Made by a program: the position numbers and the translations under genes. A DNA stretch of 64,000 nt, from contig JACMZG010000008.1 in the NCBI GenBank assembly GCA_018340805.1, positions 16,957,881 through 17,021,880 of the forward strand. The letters run 5' to 3'. This document shows positions 25,660-38,549 of this stretch, piece after piece. The notes beneath the pieces were generated by a model, which was not told where the DNA came from, made no database searches, and saw only the letters and a list, made by a program, of their open reading frames with translations. Position 1 is the first letter of the stretch, and the number at the start of each line of letters is the position of its first letter. Source of the stretch: Microvelia longipes (lineage: Eukaryota > Arthropoda > Insecta > Hemiptera > Veliidae).

Positions 25660-26565
25660 GCACCAGTGTAGTTGTTAATAATTAAAGAAAAGTCACTCCA
25701 CAAATGAAATAAAGTGAGAGTATTTCTATGATTTAGAATGATCACTAGTGTTGTTGTTTACAATTAAGGAACCAAAAATCACCTCACAAATGAAATAAAA
25801 TGAGAGTATTTCTATGATTTAGAATGATCACTAGTGGTGTTGTTTACAATTAAAGGAACAAAGAAAAGTCACCCCACAAATGAAATAATTTGAGAGTATT
25901 TCTATGATTTAGAATGATCACTATGGTGTTGTTTACAATTAAAGGAACAAAGAAAAATCACCCCACAAATGAAATAAAATGAGAGTATTTCGATGATTTA
26001 GAATGATCACTAGTGGTGTTGTTTATAATTAAAGGAACAAAGAAAAATCACCCCACAAATATTTGAGAGTATTTCTATGATTTAGAATGATCACTTGGTG
26101 TTGTTTACAATTAAAGGAACAAAGAAAAGTCACCCACAAATGAAATAATTTGAGAGTATTCTATGATTTAGAATGATCACTTATGGTGTTGTTTTAAATA
26201 AAGGAACAAAAAAAATCACCTCACAATGAAATAATTTGAGAGTATTTCTATGATTAGAATGATCACTTATGGTGTTGTTCATAAATAAAGGAACAAAGAA
26301 AAGTCACCCCACAAATGAAATAATTTGAGAGTATTCTATGATTTAGAATGATCACTTATGGTGTTGTTCATAAATAAAGGAACAAAGAAAAATCACCTCA
26401 CAAATGAAATAAAATGAGAGTATTTCGATGATTTAGAATATCACTATAGTGTTGTTTATAATTAAAGGAACCTAGAAAAATCACCCACAAATAAAATAAA
26501 GTGAGAGAATATATATGATTTAGAATGATCACTAGGTGTTGTTTATAATTAAAGGAACAAAAAGA
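25660..26565. repeat. Satellite, about 90-bp unit, derived from H2 terminus
   Basis: About ten tandem units, each with TTTAGAATGATCACTAGTGG, TGTTGTTTACAATTAAAGGA, CAAAGAAAAATCACCCCACA and AATGAAATAAAATGAGAG, with variable small deletions. The order GATCACTAGTGGTGTTGTT then AAAGAAAAATCACCCCACA parallels GAGCACCAGTGGAGTCGTTC then AAAGAGTCTCTCCACAAAAA in family H2. The array's right edge runs into TTAACGCGCTTTTACTC and GGCTATCATCAGTTTC, a decayed H2-like core. Confidence 0.88.
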
Positions 26566-26842
26566 GTTTATTCACTAAAATAGCAATTTATTTAACGCGC
26601 TTTTACTCTAACTAATATGGCTATCATCAGTTTCAGAGATAATTAAAAGGAGGAAAGGCTAACTAAGAGACATTAATAGTTTTCAAGAGCTTATAGAATC
26701 TAATTGTAGTTTTCATTCTCTCTTTTTGTATGTGAGTTATGTTAGATTTTCACGTTGTGATGTTTATTTGACTGCTAACTTTAGTTCAAATTCAAATATC
26801 CTTTTATTTGGTTTATAGTACATTTTTTAGCTATAATACATA

Positions 26843-26898
<56 letters not shown>

Positions 26899-26915
26899 AT
26901 ATATATATATATATA

Positions 26916-27009
<94 letters not shown>

Positions 27010-27015
27010 CATATA
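26843..27015. repeat. (AT)n microsatellite
   Basis: TA dinucleotide tract with TATTATATATAATA interruptions. Open frames encode Ile-Tyr repeats only. Confidence 0.97.
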
Positions 27016-27126
27016 TAATTGTCTTAATACTAAGATTCAATAGTTTGCTTAAAAATTGATTAGATATTACGTATACAAATTTGACCAAAAAGTTAGAAGT
27101 GAAAACTCAAAATACGTAAAAAAAGG

Positions 27127-27935
27127 ATGGGAATCATTTGGGCTTTGCATACCAAGACGAAGCGACAGGACGCTAACAGACGCTACAAACTACTACAGCG
27201 ACTTCTTGATAGACGCTCACAACTAACATTACATAACAAACTACTTATCTACAAGACTATTATAAAGCCCATGTGGACTTACGGAATAGAACTTTGGGGT
27301 AGCACCAAACCTTCCAATTCCTACAAAATCCAATCCCTCCAATCCATTATCCTACGTAAAATAGCCGATGCTCCATTTTATGTCTCCAATAATACCCTAC
27401 ATCATGACTTTAACATACCTTTTGTCCGTGACCTTGCAATATCTCGTTATAAATCCTTTCATGCCTCCTTTGCCAACCATCCAAATCCTCTCGTACGTAC
27501 TCTTTCTCTGATGAAAACCCTAACAACCCTCTCCGTAGACTCAAGCGGCAGTGGCCGCGAGACCTACTTAGAGACCAAACTTAAAACTAACTTTTTTTAA
27601 AAAAAAAAAAAAACTATCCTCCGTCCGCCTAGCTCTAAGCGGCTTGCCACTGATGCGAGGACATAGAGTCCACACTTGTGTATTTTAGTAATCGAAATAC
27701 ACAAGTATGGATCAAGACTGGTGCTCGTACGGAGGCAGGCTGCTCGGCTATGCGGATAGAATAAAAACAGATTTTGATCTAAAATTAATAATTTAATCAT
27801 GCTCTTTATAGTTCATGTCAGCAAGATCTGCCACTGGGCAGACACCTTGTTTCATGTCAAGTTTCAAGTTAAAATTATATCCCATTATCTTAATTACTTA
27901 TAACAATGTAAATGTAGTTGTAATTACCAATAAAA

Positions 27936-27966
<31 letters not shown>
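27127..27966 (+). mobile_element. 5'-truncated Jockey-like LINE with poly(A) tail
   Basis: The frame 27127-27600 encodes the C-terminal part of a Jockey-group reverse transcriptase ORF: YKLLQRLLDRRSQLTLHNKL, then LLIYKTIIKPMWTYGIELWG, then LRKIADAPFYVSN and HHDFNIPFVRD. Catalytic RT blocks are missing because the copy is 5' truncated. The frame ends in a homopolymer run (27593-27613), probably a late frameshift. A 3' UTR leads to AATAAAACAAAA and a poly(A) tail at about 27936-27966. The plus-strand orientation and A-tail mark a fairly young insertion. Confidence 0.88.
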
Positions 27967-27969
<3 letters not shown>

Positions 27970-30900
27970 TCGATTTCGTAGGATTGCTTGTATAGCGTGG
28001 TCAGAATACTTGGATAGATAAGAGAATACTACAGAAGAGGACGAGCGAAGCAATTTTATAGTGCGATGATTAAGCGAGCAATGGTGAGCAATGAGGTGAT
28101 GTTTATGGGGGGGGGGGTGAAATTTAATCTGACTGTGAAATTAATCGCGGCTGTGAAATTAATCGCTACTGTAAGATTTGCCCATCCTCTACACAACCGA
28201 CAAAAGAAGGATTTATGAGTAAAAGCTTTTATGTTTATTTATATTTCTAATTTTAAAAGTCTTATTAAGAAATATTTAAACTTCTCACTACTTAGATTGT
28301 TGTGAACCAAGAATTTAACTATAATAATATATTCGTATTAATCATTGATTAGTAAGAAGAATGCAATGATTATTTATGATACATTTTTTACCACCACAGG
28401 ATTTAAGTTGCAATTCGGTGAGTCAAATGAAATAAGTTTTTGTGGTTTAAGTTGAATTTAAAGATAAATATAGTAATAAACAGATAATAAATGATTAAAT
28501 TTCCTTAAATTATGTTTAGCTTAATAATAAAACATTATTATTTTATGATTATTGCGTTATGTTATTTTGCGCTACTGTTTTAAGGTTGACCGGGCTCCGA
28601 ATAATACCAATCATTAATGTAGTGTAATAATAATTTATTTAAAGTAATTTACGAAATAATCATACAAGATGGTACAAAATACTTCTTAGATCTGTTTTTG
28701 CCTGCGTAAGACAAATTTCACCAGCGTAATGCTCGTGCGTGACAAGCATAACTTAAATGCTGAAAAAAAGATAATTAAATTATTAAAAATACTTTTACCA
28801 CTCTATCACGTGTTTTTAGTAGGATCATGAATAAAAAAGACCATCGGCTTCTTCCCGCTCTGCGGCCTCGGTGTTAATAGAAGCTGCAAGGCCACTTCAA
28901 GCCTAAATATACTTCCAACCCTAATACATTAAATTCCAGTACTTCATTTTATAAGTACTTTTTTAAAATAACTGCTGGGCTCTCCCCCACGGACTTGTAA
29001 CCGGGCGTGGAGGGTAAAAGGATTCTTTCAGCAATGTTAAATTATCCTTAAAGTTTTTTTTTGGCGCCCTATAATTAGAAATTACCTAAAACAAATAGAC
29101 CCGCAGCCGCCTTTTTAGACTTCAATAGCTCGAGAACTGTGTTATTCACATACGTTTTGAGGTTTTGTTGTAACCAAAATACTTAAATGCACCACTGAAA
29201 ATAATTCTTAAAAAATATTTTTTCTCAGAAATATATGAAAGTTTTTGCCTGTAGAATTTCTTTAACGTATAATCGTGCAGGATTATTCGTTCACGATTAA
29301 TAATTTTTTACGATATATTTATTATACGGATAAGCTACACCAAATTAGGCGAGATCCTTGCTATTTTCGAAGTTTTGTTATACTCAAATGATTTTAGTGT
29401 ACCACTAAATATAATATTTTTGAAGATGTATATCAAGAAATGTAATTCAAAATTACCGCCACTTAGAGACGCTAAATTGACGTTTCCAAAAATTAATCAG
29501 CCTCCTCTCTTATAACTTGATATTGAACCAAGTTTAAACTAATTACGGTTAAGCTGTTTGGCCAGTACATCCATCTATCCATAAAAGGAATCAAAAAGAG
29601 GATATTAAACTGTTGATAAAATCAACCATTTATAAATAAATATTTAATGTATAAAAATCGAATTTATTATATCATTATTTATAGTTATAAGTTTGAAAAC
29701 GTAAATCCGTTGCACTAAATTATTGATATTTATATTCTCTATTCTATACTTACATGGCAAAGTAAGTCGTTATACAAGATTATAGGTTTATTACTTACTC
29801 ACACTCATAATGCTTATATTTATATATTTAGTTTATTATTGCTGTGACTTCTATTTCAGTTTAATCCGATGCCTCATATTGCAGTTTAATTTTATTATAA
29901 TCTTAAAAAAACTAGAAACACATTAATTTTATGGTTATATAATTTATTTAATGTTTTTAACTTGCTGGCTTTGAGTTTGTAATTCTATTATTATTCTCCT
30001 ACGAACTTTTGCTCAGTAGTATCGCTACACAAGCATTAAAATATTTCTAAACTAGATTATATATTTATTTTTATTATGTTGGCCTTTTGGGGGCCCTTTA
30101 TAGTACTCCTGAGATTAATTTCCTGATATATTAAGATATTATCCATAGATGACATAGAGGTCGTCCGCATAGATTTTTATGCGTATATAAAAGAAATACA
30201 TATGCCATTTGTGCAACTAAGAATAGTCTAATTGAGCTGATACAGGTTCCAATCGATTTAGCATGCCAGCAAACCTTGTTTAAGCACTATTTTGTGTATA
30301 TATTTTTTTTTATGACCTCATATGGTTGGGCTAATAAAGTCATACATTTTCTGTCATCTGTACAATATCATTACCGCCATTTTCTGATGAATATTCGCTT
30401 GAACGGTTAGTTCTGTTGTTGTGAGTCCAGTTGACATTGATAATTTAAAGAAATGTAGACATCAGTTTCGAATGTTAGCATTAGAAATGATTGCTGAATT
30501 CAATGTTATTTAAAATTAAATTAAATTTAAAATTCATTAATATTTCTGAAATGTACGTCTCCGTAGTGGTAAAGGATATTTTACTCGGAGAAAAATTAAG
30601 CCTTGTTTTGGACTTAAGCGCTGTAAAAGTTTAAGAACTCGACAATTTTAGGCCCTAATGCCCCGCGATTTCACAAACACTTTTAAGACTTCCCGCTGCT
30701 TACTGCTGCTGAGTGTTTTATAACAAGGAAGTTGCTTTATCATAGAAGCTTACAGGGAGTTTATACTAAAGAGTTGAATCGTACAGTAATTATCTTGTAA
30801 GTCTAGTGGTCAGACATGAAGTATTATTTATGACTCAACAAATATTCATAATCGTGGAAAAATTGTCAGAAAATGTTAAATTTCTCAAGCATATGTAGTC

Positions 30901-32390
30901 CTCCTATACATGGTCAACTAAAGTGTCACGTTTTATAACTTCATCGACATAAGTTCAATTTATAAATTTTTTTTGCTTACCAGCATTTGGTATGTAGGAA
31001 AAGTATTGAATTCACCCGAAACTGAGATTCCATCATAATTGAGTAGGAATTTGACTGAAGTACTATGTAAGACATATTAATTAATTTGGTCTAAAGTCAT
31101 TGCTTGTTACTAAGCAACCACTGTGTAACTCCAAGAATAAACAATCTGCCCTTGTCTGAGCATAAATAATATTCTGTTACCAAACTTTATCTCATCATTA
31201 CTCTGCATAAAGACATTTTATATAATCACGAATGACCTACGTTTAGAATGAATAAGACATAAGAGAGGATATTAATCATGATTTAAAACCCATATTAAAG
31301 ATTTAACCAATCATTTATTTAAAATCATACCTAAATACTGTATCTAATTCTAAAGCCATTAACCTCTTTAAGATCGACTTATTCTCATCATTAAGAATAG
31401 CGATTAAAGTAGCTCCCGAACTTCTATGGTTTCAACTATTTTAAAGTATAATAGAAATATTTTTATAAGTCATTTAATTTATAACCTTAACTATTTATAG
31501 ATTAATCTTTTATCAGGCCAAATTATAAATTATGAATAGTTAAACCTTCTATTTAAACATTGAAGGTTTCAAATACTGTTATGCAAGAGTTAAAGGAATC
31601 AAATGGAATCTAATTTGTCTATCAATCGCTATATCGACTCAAAATTGCTAAAAGAGTGTGAATAATATCCTCAAAACAAAAATTGAATTAAATTTGGTGG
31701 ACGATTATCAGTAAAATGTTCTGAGCACAAAAATGTCTAATTTGGAGTACTATGATCTTACTCAAGCATTACTCTACGATTTGCTGATTCCGAGCAGTTT
31801 AAAATACATTAGAAGCTTTCAGCACTCTACTTATAAGTTAGTACACGTTATATATTAATATACTATAAATATTTAATAGAAAGTATTTCATATCAAATAG
31901 TAGGCCAACAATAATTAGTTTACAATTAATTAATTCAACGGTGCTACGTAAATATTGATTTATTCAAATGATATGTATTATACAATTCAATAGTTAATAT
32001 AAGAATCACCTGTACTATACCGACAGTACAGGTAAGTTCATTGGCATGTACTAGGTTATACCTGAAGACTATACGAATTAATATAATCTGAACATTTGCG
32101 GCTCTAAAATTCTCGAGATAAACATTTTACGTTTACAACTATGTGCTATGTGTTGTACATGTGTATAAAATATCATTCAAACAATGTTTGATCAACGTTT
32201 GTGGGATGTTTATTTTATAAAACGTAATCTCAACTAGAATTGAAATAAACAGCTTTGTGTCGAGGTTATCTTCACTGTTATATTGTTGGAATTTGTAGTC
32301 CAGTCAGAGTAAAATTAAAAAGATGAGAAAAACAGATTCATTCACAAAATCAATTTTAAGACAAGAGCAATAATCTGATAGAAAATACGT
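27967..32390. other. 4.4-kb AT-rich stretch without recognised genes
   Basis: No open frame over 60 codons, RNA gene or intact transposon end. Local features: a G10 run at 28109-28118; CTGTGAAATTAATCG repeated at 28130-28175; a possible decayed (AT)n-associated flank (CATAGAGGTCGTCCGCATAG) at 30152-30171. Some of this may be intron of a gene outside the window, but I have no evidence. Confidence 0.45.
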
Positions 32391-32559
32391 CTTTACTTAT
32401 ACTCAGTATATCAAATTCGCTTCCCTCATCTTCACCGATTCGGCCTCGCTTCGCTTATATCACAGTATACTAATTATTAGAATAAGCTGTTTACCAAAAG
32501 CTTGAGAAAATATCACTTCGGTCTCGTTTCGCTTGGCTTCAAAGTAATGTCTAAAATGT

Positions 32560-34640
32560 TATAACTTCGGTCTAGCCATGCTCAATTTCAGTGATTCAAA
32601 CAGTAACAGTGATTCAATGTCGGGGGATTTTGTGAAGGAAATGCTTGTCCAAAGCTTATGGTGGTATTACTTAGGGTTCGCCTCACTCATCTCAGAAAAC
32701 TAAAGTAAACCAATGTCTAGGGGTTATAACTTTGGCCGTGGATGCTGACCTCAGAATACTAAAGTAACCAATGTCTAACGTGTTATAACTTGGCCGTGCT
32801 ATGCTTACCTCAGGATAGTAAAGTGCCCACTGTATGAGGTCTTATAACTTTGGCCGTGCTATTGCTGACCTCAGGATAGTAAAGTGCCCCACTGTATGAG
32901 GCTTATAACTGGCCGTGCTATGCTTGACCTCAGGATAGTAAAGTGCCCACTGTATGAGGTCTTATAACTTTGGCCGTGCTATGCTTGACCTCAGGAATAG
33001 TAAAGTGCCCCATGTCTAGGGTGTTATAACTTTGGCCGTGCTATGCTTGACCTCAGATAGTAAAGTGCCCCACTGTAATAGGGTTATAACTTTGGCCGTT
33101 GCTATGCTTGCAGAATACTAAAGTAAACCAATGTCTAAGGTGTTATAACTTTGGCCGTCTATGCTTGACCTCAGGATAGTAAAGTGCCCCACTGTATGAG
33201 GTCTATAACTTTGGCCGTGCTATGCTTGACTCAGGATAGTAAAGTGCTCCACTGGATAATAACTTTGCCGTGCTATGCTTGTCAGGTAGTAAAGTGCTCC
33301 ACTGTATGGGTCTTATAACTTTGGCCGTGCTATGCTTGACCTCAGATAGTAAGTGCCCCACTGTATGAGGTCTTATAACTTTGGCCGTGCTATGCTTGAC
33401 CTCAGGATAGTAAAGTGCTCCACTGTATGAGGTGTTATAACTTTGGCGTGCTATGCTTGACTCAGTGCTGAGGTCTTATAAGTGCTTGACCTCAGGATAG
33501 TAAAGTGCTCCACGTTATAACTTGGCCGTGCTATGCTTGACCTCAGAATAGTAAAGTGCCCCACTGTATGAGGTCTTATAACTTTGGCCGTGCTGCTTGA
33601 CCTCAGGATAGTAAAGTGCTCCACTGTATGAGGTCTTATAACTTGGCCGTGCTATGCTTGACCTCAGGATAGTAAAGTGCTCCACTGTATGAGGTCTTAT
33701 AACTTTGGCCGTGCTATGCTTGACCTCAGGATAGTAAAGTGCTCCACTGTATGTCTTATAACTTTGGCCGTGCTATGCTTGACCTCAGGATAGTAAAGTG
33801 CCCCACTGTATGAGGTCTTATAACTTTGGCCGTGCTATGCTTGACCTCAGGATAGTAAAGTGCCCCACTGTATGAGGTGTTATAACTTTGGCCGTGTGCT
33901 CGTGCTTGGCCGTGCTATGCTTGACCTCAGGATAGTAAAGTGCCCACTGTATGAGGTGTTATAACTTTGGCCGTGCTATGCTTGACCTTAGGATAGTAAA
34001 GTGCCACTGTATGAGGTCTTATAACCTTTGGCCGTGCTATGCTTGACCTCAGGATAGTAAAGTGCTCCACTGTATGAGGTCTTATAACTTTGGCCGTGCT
34101 ATGCTTGACCTCAGGATAGTAAAGTGCTCCACTGTATGAGGTCTTATAACTTTGGCCGTGCTATGCTTGACCTCAGGATAGTAAAGTGCCCACTGTATGA
34201 GGTGTTATAACTTTGGCCGTGCTATGCTTGACCTTAGGATAGTAAAGGTAAAGAGCCCCAATGTATGAGGTGTTATAACTTTGGCCGTGCTATGCTTGAC
34301 CTCAGGATAGTAAAGCCCCACTGTAATAGGTGTTTAACTTTGGCCATGCTATGCTCAAAGTACTATCCTGACTTCAGGATAGGTATGCTTATAATGCTAT
34401 GCTTGACCTCAGGATAGTAAAGTGCTCCACTGTATGAGGTCTTATAACTTTGGCCGTGCTATGCTTGACCTCAGGATAGTAAAGTGCCCCAATGTATGAG
34501 ATATTATAACTTTGGCCGTGCTATGCTTGACCTCAGAATAGTAAAGTGCCCCACTGTATGAGGTGGTTTAACTTTGGCCGTGCTATGCTTGACCTCAGGA
34601 TAGTAAAGTGTCCCAATGTCTAAGGTGTTATAATTTATTG
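32560..34640. repeat. Satellite, 62-bp unit
   Basis: About 33-35 head-to-tail units with blocks CTGTATGAGGTCTTATAACT, TTGGCCGTGCTATGCTTGAC and CTCAGGATAGTAAAGTGCTC. The monomer length is 62 bp, with many single-base deletions and a few merged units (33250-33300, 33470-33520, 34340-34400). The left edge is more diverged and contains CGGTCTCGTTTCGCTTGGC, linking it to the GCTTCGCTCG-type words of repeat R1. Confidence 0.95.
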
Positions 34641-34649
34641 GTAGTTAAA

Positions 34650-35977
34650 GCTTCAATATGTATTACAGTGGATAGCCATTAAATCATTTATTAAAAAAAC
34701 TACATTTCTGTGATCACTAAAACATTTAGAAATTCCTGTATTGAAACTTGGCAGCCTAGTTTTTATTTGCTAATAAAAATAACTTTATTTTACTTGCTAA
34801 TAATAACTTTAATTGCTACATAAAATTGATTGAATCTATTTTTCACTCAGAGGGGTAGATTTGTGTCAAATTTTAACTTGATTGGCAAAATTTTGGATTT
34901 TTAACGTTTTTTTTTATGTCCGGCAATATCTTTTAGGTGGTTTAAGTCTAAAGAATTTTATCTTCAGGGCAGCGCAACAAGACCTTAAGTCTGAGTTTTG
35001 GGCAAAGGTTTAAAATTTAGCATGAACACAGAGAAGTTATGCGTGACAGAGTCACACAGACAAGTAGCATGATAAAAGCCACTCTGAACGTCATAATAGT
35101 TTCTGAAACAGATGATAGTACTCCGGCACTGTGACTGCTCTAACGCTTACAAGGTTGAACGCATGTCGGAATTTTTAATAAAACAAATACCTATTTCATT
35201 AATTTATTAGTTAAACCAGATTTTTCCTTGACATATGCATTATTTCCCTTTTCATAATAAATAGCCTATCGCTAAAATATTACTTCAAATAATTAAATAA
35301 CAAATAAAAACGTATAATTTAATAAATATTTAAAAATAAGACATTAAAAGTTTAAATTGAAAAAAAATCTTAATGTATGTTTTTGTAAAAGAATAATTAA
35401 AGAAAATATTGAAAACCTTGCAAAAAAATCACTTGTACTTGTTAACTATTAAATGATAAATGGCCAAAGAAAGAGTTGAACTTGTTAGTAAAAGATGTGT
35501 GTTTGTTGTTTTATAATTTGTTTGATATTAACCTTCTCGAGAGTTTGTTTAGCTCACCCCTCGTTTGCTAATGTCCTGACATTTCCCTCTAAAGTCCAAT
35601 CCAACTTTTATTACAAGGGCTGTATAGTGTAATCTATTGTCTTAAAAACCATAATAGAAATAATAAAGCATGTCTATTAAAAAATGATTATGATTGATGA
35701 ATATTAAATTAAAATACAAACGGATGAGGTTACATTGTTTTGATTAGTTATTCTAGAGAGTAAATTGGATTTTTATGTACTATTATTCATTTTTGAATGT
35801 TTATTTTATTATTTTGTACGAGTTATGGGAATCAGCGAATCTAACTATTTTGATTTATTTAAAAATAAATCTTGAGTGAGCGGAATATAAATACTATGTG
35901 TATTATAGCAACGAATACAATTCTAATTAGATATTTTTTCACTGACAAAATATTCAATGTATTCATCGTTTTACTCG
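34650..35977. other. AT-rich; one diverged R1 segment
   Basis: At 34850-35060 TTTTAACTTGATTGGC, GGCAGCGCAACAAGAC, and GAAGTTATGCGTGACAGA match the inner part of repeat R1 in minus orientation. Otherwise nothing is recognised. Confidence 0.45.
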
Positions 35978-35985
35978 CATACGAC

Positions 35986-36302
35986 CATAGAGATATATAC
36001 TAGAGGGGGCATAGCCTATCTCATTACATTGAGAGGCCTGAAACATCTTTTTGGGGCTCTCAGAGGCTCTGTGTAACCTCATTAAAACCTCCTCTAAAGA
36101 GTGAGTTTAGTTTATAATATATTAATTGTTTTCATTCCCTCACATTTTTTATGTTTTGATTTGTATTTTAACGTTCTACTATGTAAGAGTCTGTAATTTT
36201 GGTATGTTTATTTGATTATATTGATAGTCGAAGGTGTTCAGGTTACTTTTCCGATGTTTCAAAACTCAACCAATAGGGCCCCTCTAGTAATGTATATCTA
36301 TG
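35986..36302. mobile_element. MITE family M1, copy 1 (317 bp, 8-bp target duplication)
   Basis: Ends CATAGAGATATATACTAGAG and the complement of CTCTAGTAATGTATATCTATG form imperfect inverted repeats of about 24 bp. Exact 8-bp direct repeats CATACGAC flank it (35978-35985 and 36303-36310). No coding capacity. 8-bp duplication suggests hAT-type mobilisation. Confidence 0.88.
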
Positions 36303-36515
36303 CATACGACCTTATTATTTAACTTGAAACCACATAGAGGCTTCTTAGGTAAAATCCTAGTTTATTTTTTTTACTTAAAATTTACAAATTTGGAGTAAAT
36401 TTAAATATAATGGCAATAAAGGAACTAGCTTTGAGAACCTAAAACAAAATGATAGATTGAATGATTACTAAAGAGATGAAGATTTAGGTCTTCCGGTGGT
36501 GACTGCGTCAATGTA

Positions 36516-36575
36516 GATGAAGAATCCGACGTTTCCCTTCCACTGTGGGAGGCATCTTCAGGGATGTAGGACATC
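36516..36575 (-). ncRNA. Hammerhead-ribozyme-like motif, H1 copy B left arm
   Basis: Minus strand: GATG, CATCC, CTGAAGA (36555-36561), stem II with CCA-CAG-TGG, GAAA (36532-36535), CGTC (36528-36531), GGATT, CTT, CATC. Stem I has GGAT/ATCC plus CATC/GATG around an internal loop. Confidence 0.5.
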
Positions 36576-36636
36576 ATGGATAGAAACACAATGCTCTACA
36601 AACAGTTCAGTTTTGTAGAGCATTGTGTTTCTATCC

Positions 36637-36698
36637 ATGTTGTCCTAAATCCCTGAAGATGTCTCGCACAGTGGAAGCGAAACGTCGGATTCTTCATC
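36637..36698 (+). ncRNA. Hammerhead-ribozyme-like motif, H1 copy B right arm
   Basis: AATCC (36648-36652), CTGAAGA (36653-36659), hairpin, GAAA (36679-36682), CGTC (36683-36686), GGATT (36687-36691). Stem I inner helix is exact. Confidence 0.48.
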
Positions 36699-36770
36699 TA
36701 CATTGACGCGGTCACCACCGGAAGACCTAAATCTTCATGACAATAACCACGGAAGCCTACGCAGTTTATT

Positions 36771-37604
36771 ACTTAAGAGATGTTAAAGATGTACGTTTCA
36801 GTTTGTCGTTTTAACCACCAATCTGGTTTGGTTAAAAAAAATGGATGTATATTTATACATAATTTAATCTATTAAATTCTTTTATTCCAATCATTTGATT
36901 ACGATATACGTTTCAAGTGTAATTTGATTAGCGCTATAAATCAAAAATTCAAGTGCACTCGGTAAAATTAATTATTATATTTTGACAGTAAATTATGTCC
37001 CGTTAATGACCCAAATTTGATATGGACATTGGGACATATTTCTCCAAATTAACGGATTAATACAAAGCACTAATCAATTAAATTTTAAGATGGCGCCAGA
37101 TTTAAACTTTTCATCATTGTATTCGAACAGACCTTGAATTCAAATATTCACTGAAGTCCTTGCAAGCAAGCTATGTAAAAATATAAAAATAGTCCGCCTA
37201 AAAGTATACTCAGTCTCCGACTAATACTTTCAGGGCTGAATTATAGAACATTACTTGAGATTGAGTTTAACTTATTCCTAGCCTAATGAAATTAAAAGTC
37301 TTATGCAATAGTAGTAATAATAATTTAAATGTCCAAAAACTTTTAATTTTTATAGTTCTAAGCACTGGAAATTAAATGTCTAGTTAGGATCTTCAAATAA
37401 AATCTGAACTCTTTAATACATTAAATTTTTAAATCATATGATACAAATATATTTCTTTAATTCGGTGCAGTTTTCTACATGTACAACTCAAATGAAGCTG
37501 GTAAGAGGGCTTCATTTTGATTGTATAAGGCTATTTGGCTGGTAAAGTTTAAGTGTTTCTCCCATTCCTCCACTTCACTTTGAGTACAACTTGTTTTTTA
37601 CTTT
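36771..37604. other. AT-rich, nothing recognised
   Basis: No frames or element ends identified. Confidence 0.5.
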
Positions 37605-37790
37605 TCCTGATTCGTACCATAGAAAAAGTAACGTGTTAGCACTCAAAATCCGAAACTGGTAATTACCCGTTTCGGGTGTTTTTATGACTTGAGTAATTTT
37701 TAAAACTACTCTAGACTAGTTTTCGCCAAGTTGCCTGTCTGTATTTGTCTGTTATCATACCAGCTCTCAGTCTGTTTATGCTAGAGAGAG
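37605..37790 (+). repeat. Repeat R1, 5' fragment (plus)
   Basis: TTCGTACCATAGAAAAAGTA, AATCCGAAACTGG, CCGTTTCGGGTGTTTTTA and TAGTTTTCGCCAAGTTG match the beginning of the 19985 copy. Confidence 0.6.
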
Positions 37791-38549
37791 TTAAAACTTA
37801 AAATGAAAATCACTTCTTAGGTCTATTTATCGCTGCCGCTAGGACAGCGGGGTTCTTAGATCTAATGAAAAGACTTTCTGCAAATGAACTATTTATTTGT
37901 ACTATTTGTACGTTACAGGAATTTCCCTCTTCTATGTCTTGATCACTACTGATAATAAATCATTACTTTGTATATTAATGTCATATCCTGTCAGTCAAAG
38001 TCGTACAGTAGATATATACATTTAAATGAAGTAAATAATAAGATAACAAGTAGGAAATAAGTAAATACATAATAGATAGGAATTAATAGATATTTAGAAA
38101 TAAGTAGATAGCAAGTAAGCCTAGGATTGCTAACGGCAATGACACTATTTGTGCGCTATTTAGAACAAATATTATTTGATATCGCTCATTACTGGCAATG
38201 ACATTCATTACGAAAAATTACAAGCCAGAGGAAAGGTGTTTAGATCAACATGAAAAGGCCTATAATCATACTTGCCTGCCTAGTATGATAGTAATAATAT
38301 TAGCACAATATTTTATCAATAGATCTTGCACAGATTTTATCGATAAATAAATTAATAATTTAATTTATAATTTATTAAATTTTTTTATGATGTCATTAAC
38401 CTTAAAAAATTACTCAGCAAAAATTTCCAAAATCATCAAACGCATAAAAATTGTCAAATGAGATTTCGCACGCATGTCGCCATGTATGAGACTAAATAAT
38501 ATATGTTACTCGTTTCATCCAATTAACAGCATTAGTTCAATTTTTACCA

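Larger units (their letters stand above)
36477..36770. mobile_element. Palindromic repeat family H1, copy B
   Basis: Arms ATGAAGATTTAGG (36477) and its complement (to 36738), then the shared tail AAGCCTACGCAGTTTATTA. Loop is minimal (ACAAACAGTTCAGTTTTG). Two hammerhead-like motifs, one per arm. Confidence 0.82.

Noticed and set aside
25660..26565. CRISPR-like array
   Set aside because: The units are contiguous tandem copies with no unique spacers, in a eukaryotic intron-containing genome; the same applies to the 40-, 53- and 62-bp arrays.
26600..26645. Third hammerhead-like motif on the minus strand (CTGATGA then TAAAAGCGCG)
   Set aside because: The invariant G before AA is lost and stem II does not pair; it is listed only as a decayed relative of H2.
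27815..28021. 68-codon frame ending in poly-Lys
   Set aside because: It reads through the LINE 3' UTR and poly(A) tail.
32060..32095. Hammerhead-like CTGAAGA followed by GAATTA
   Set aside because: No stem II or complementary stem I is present.
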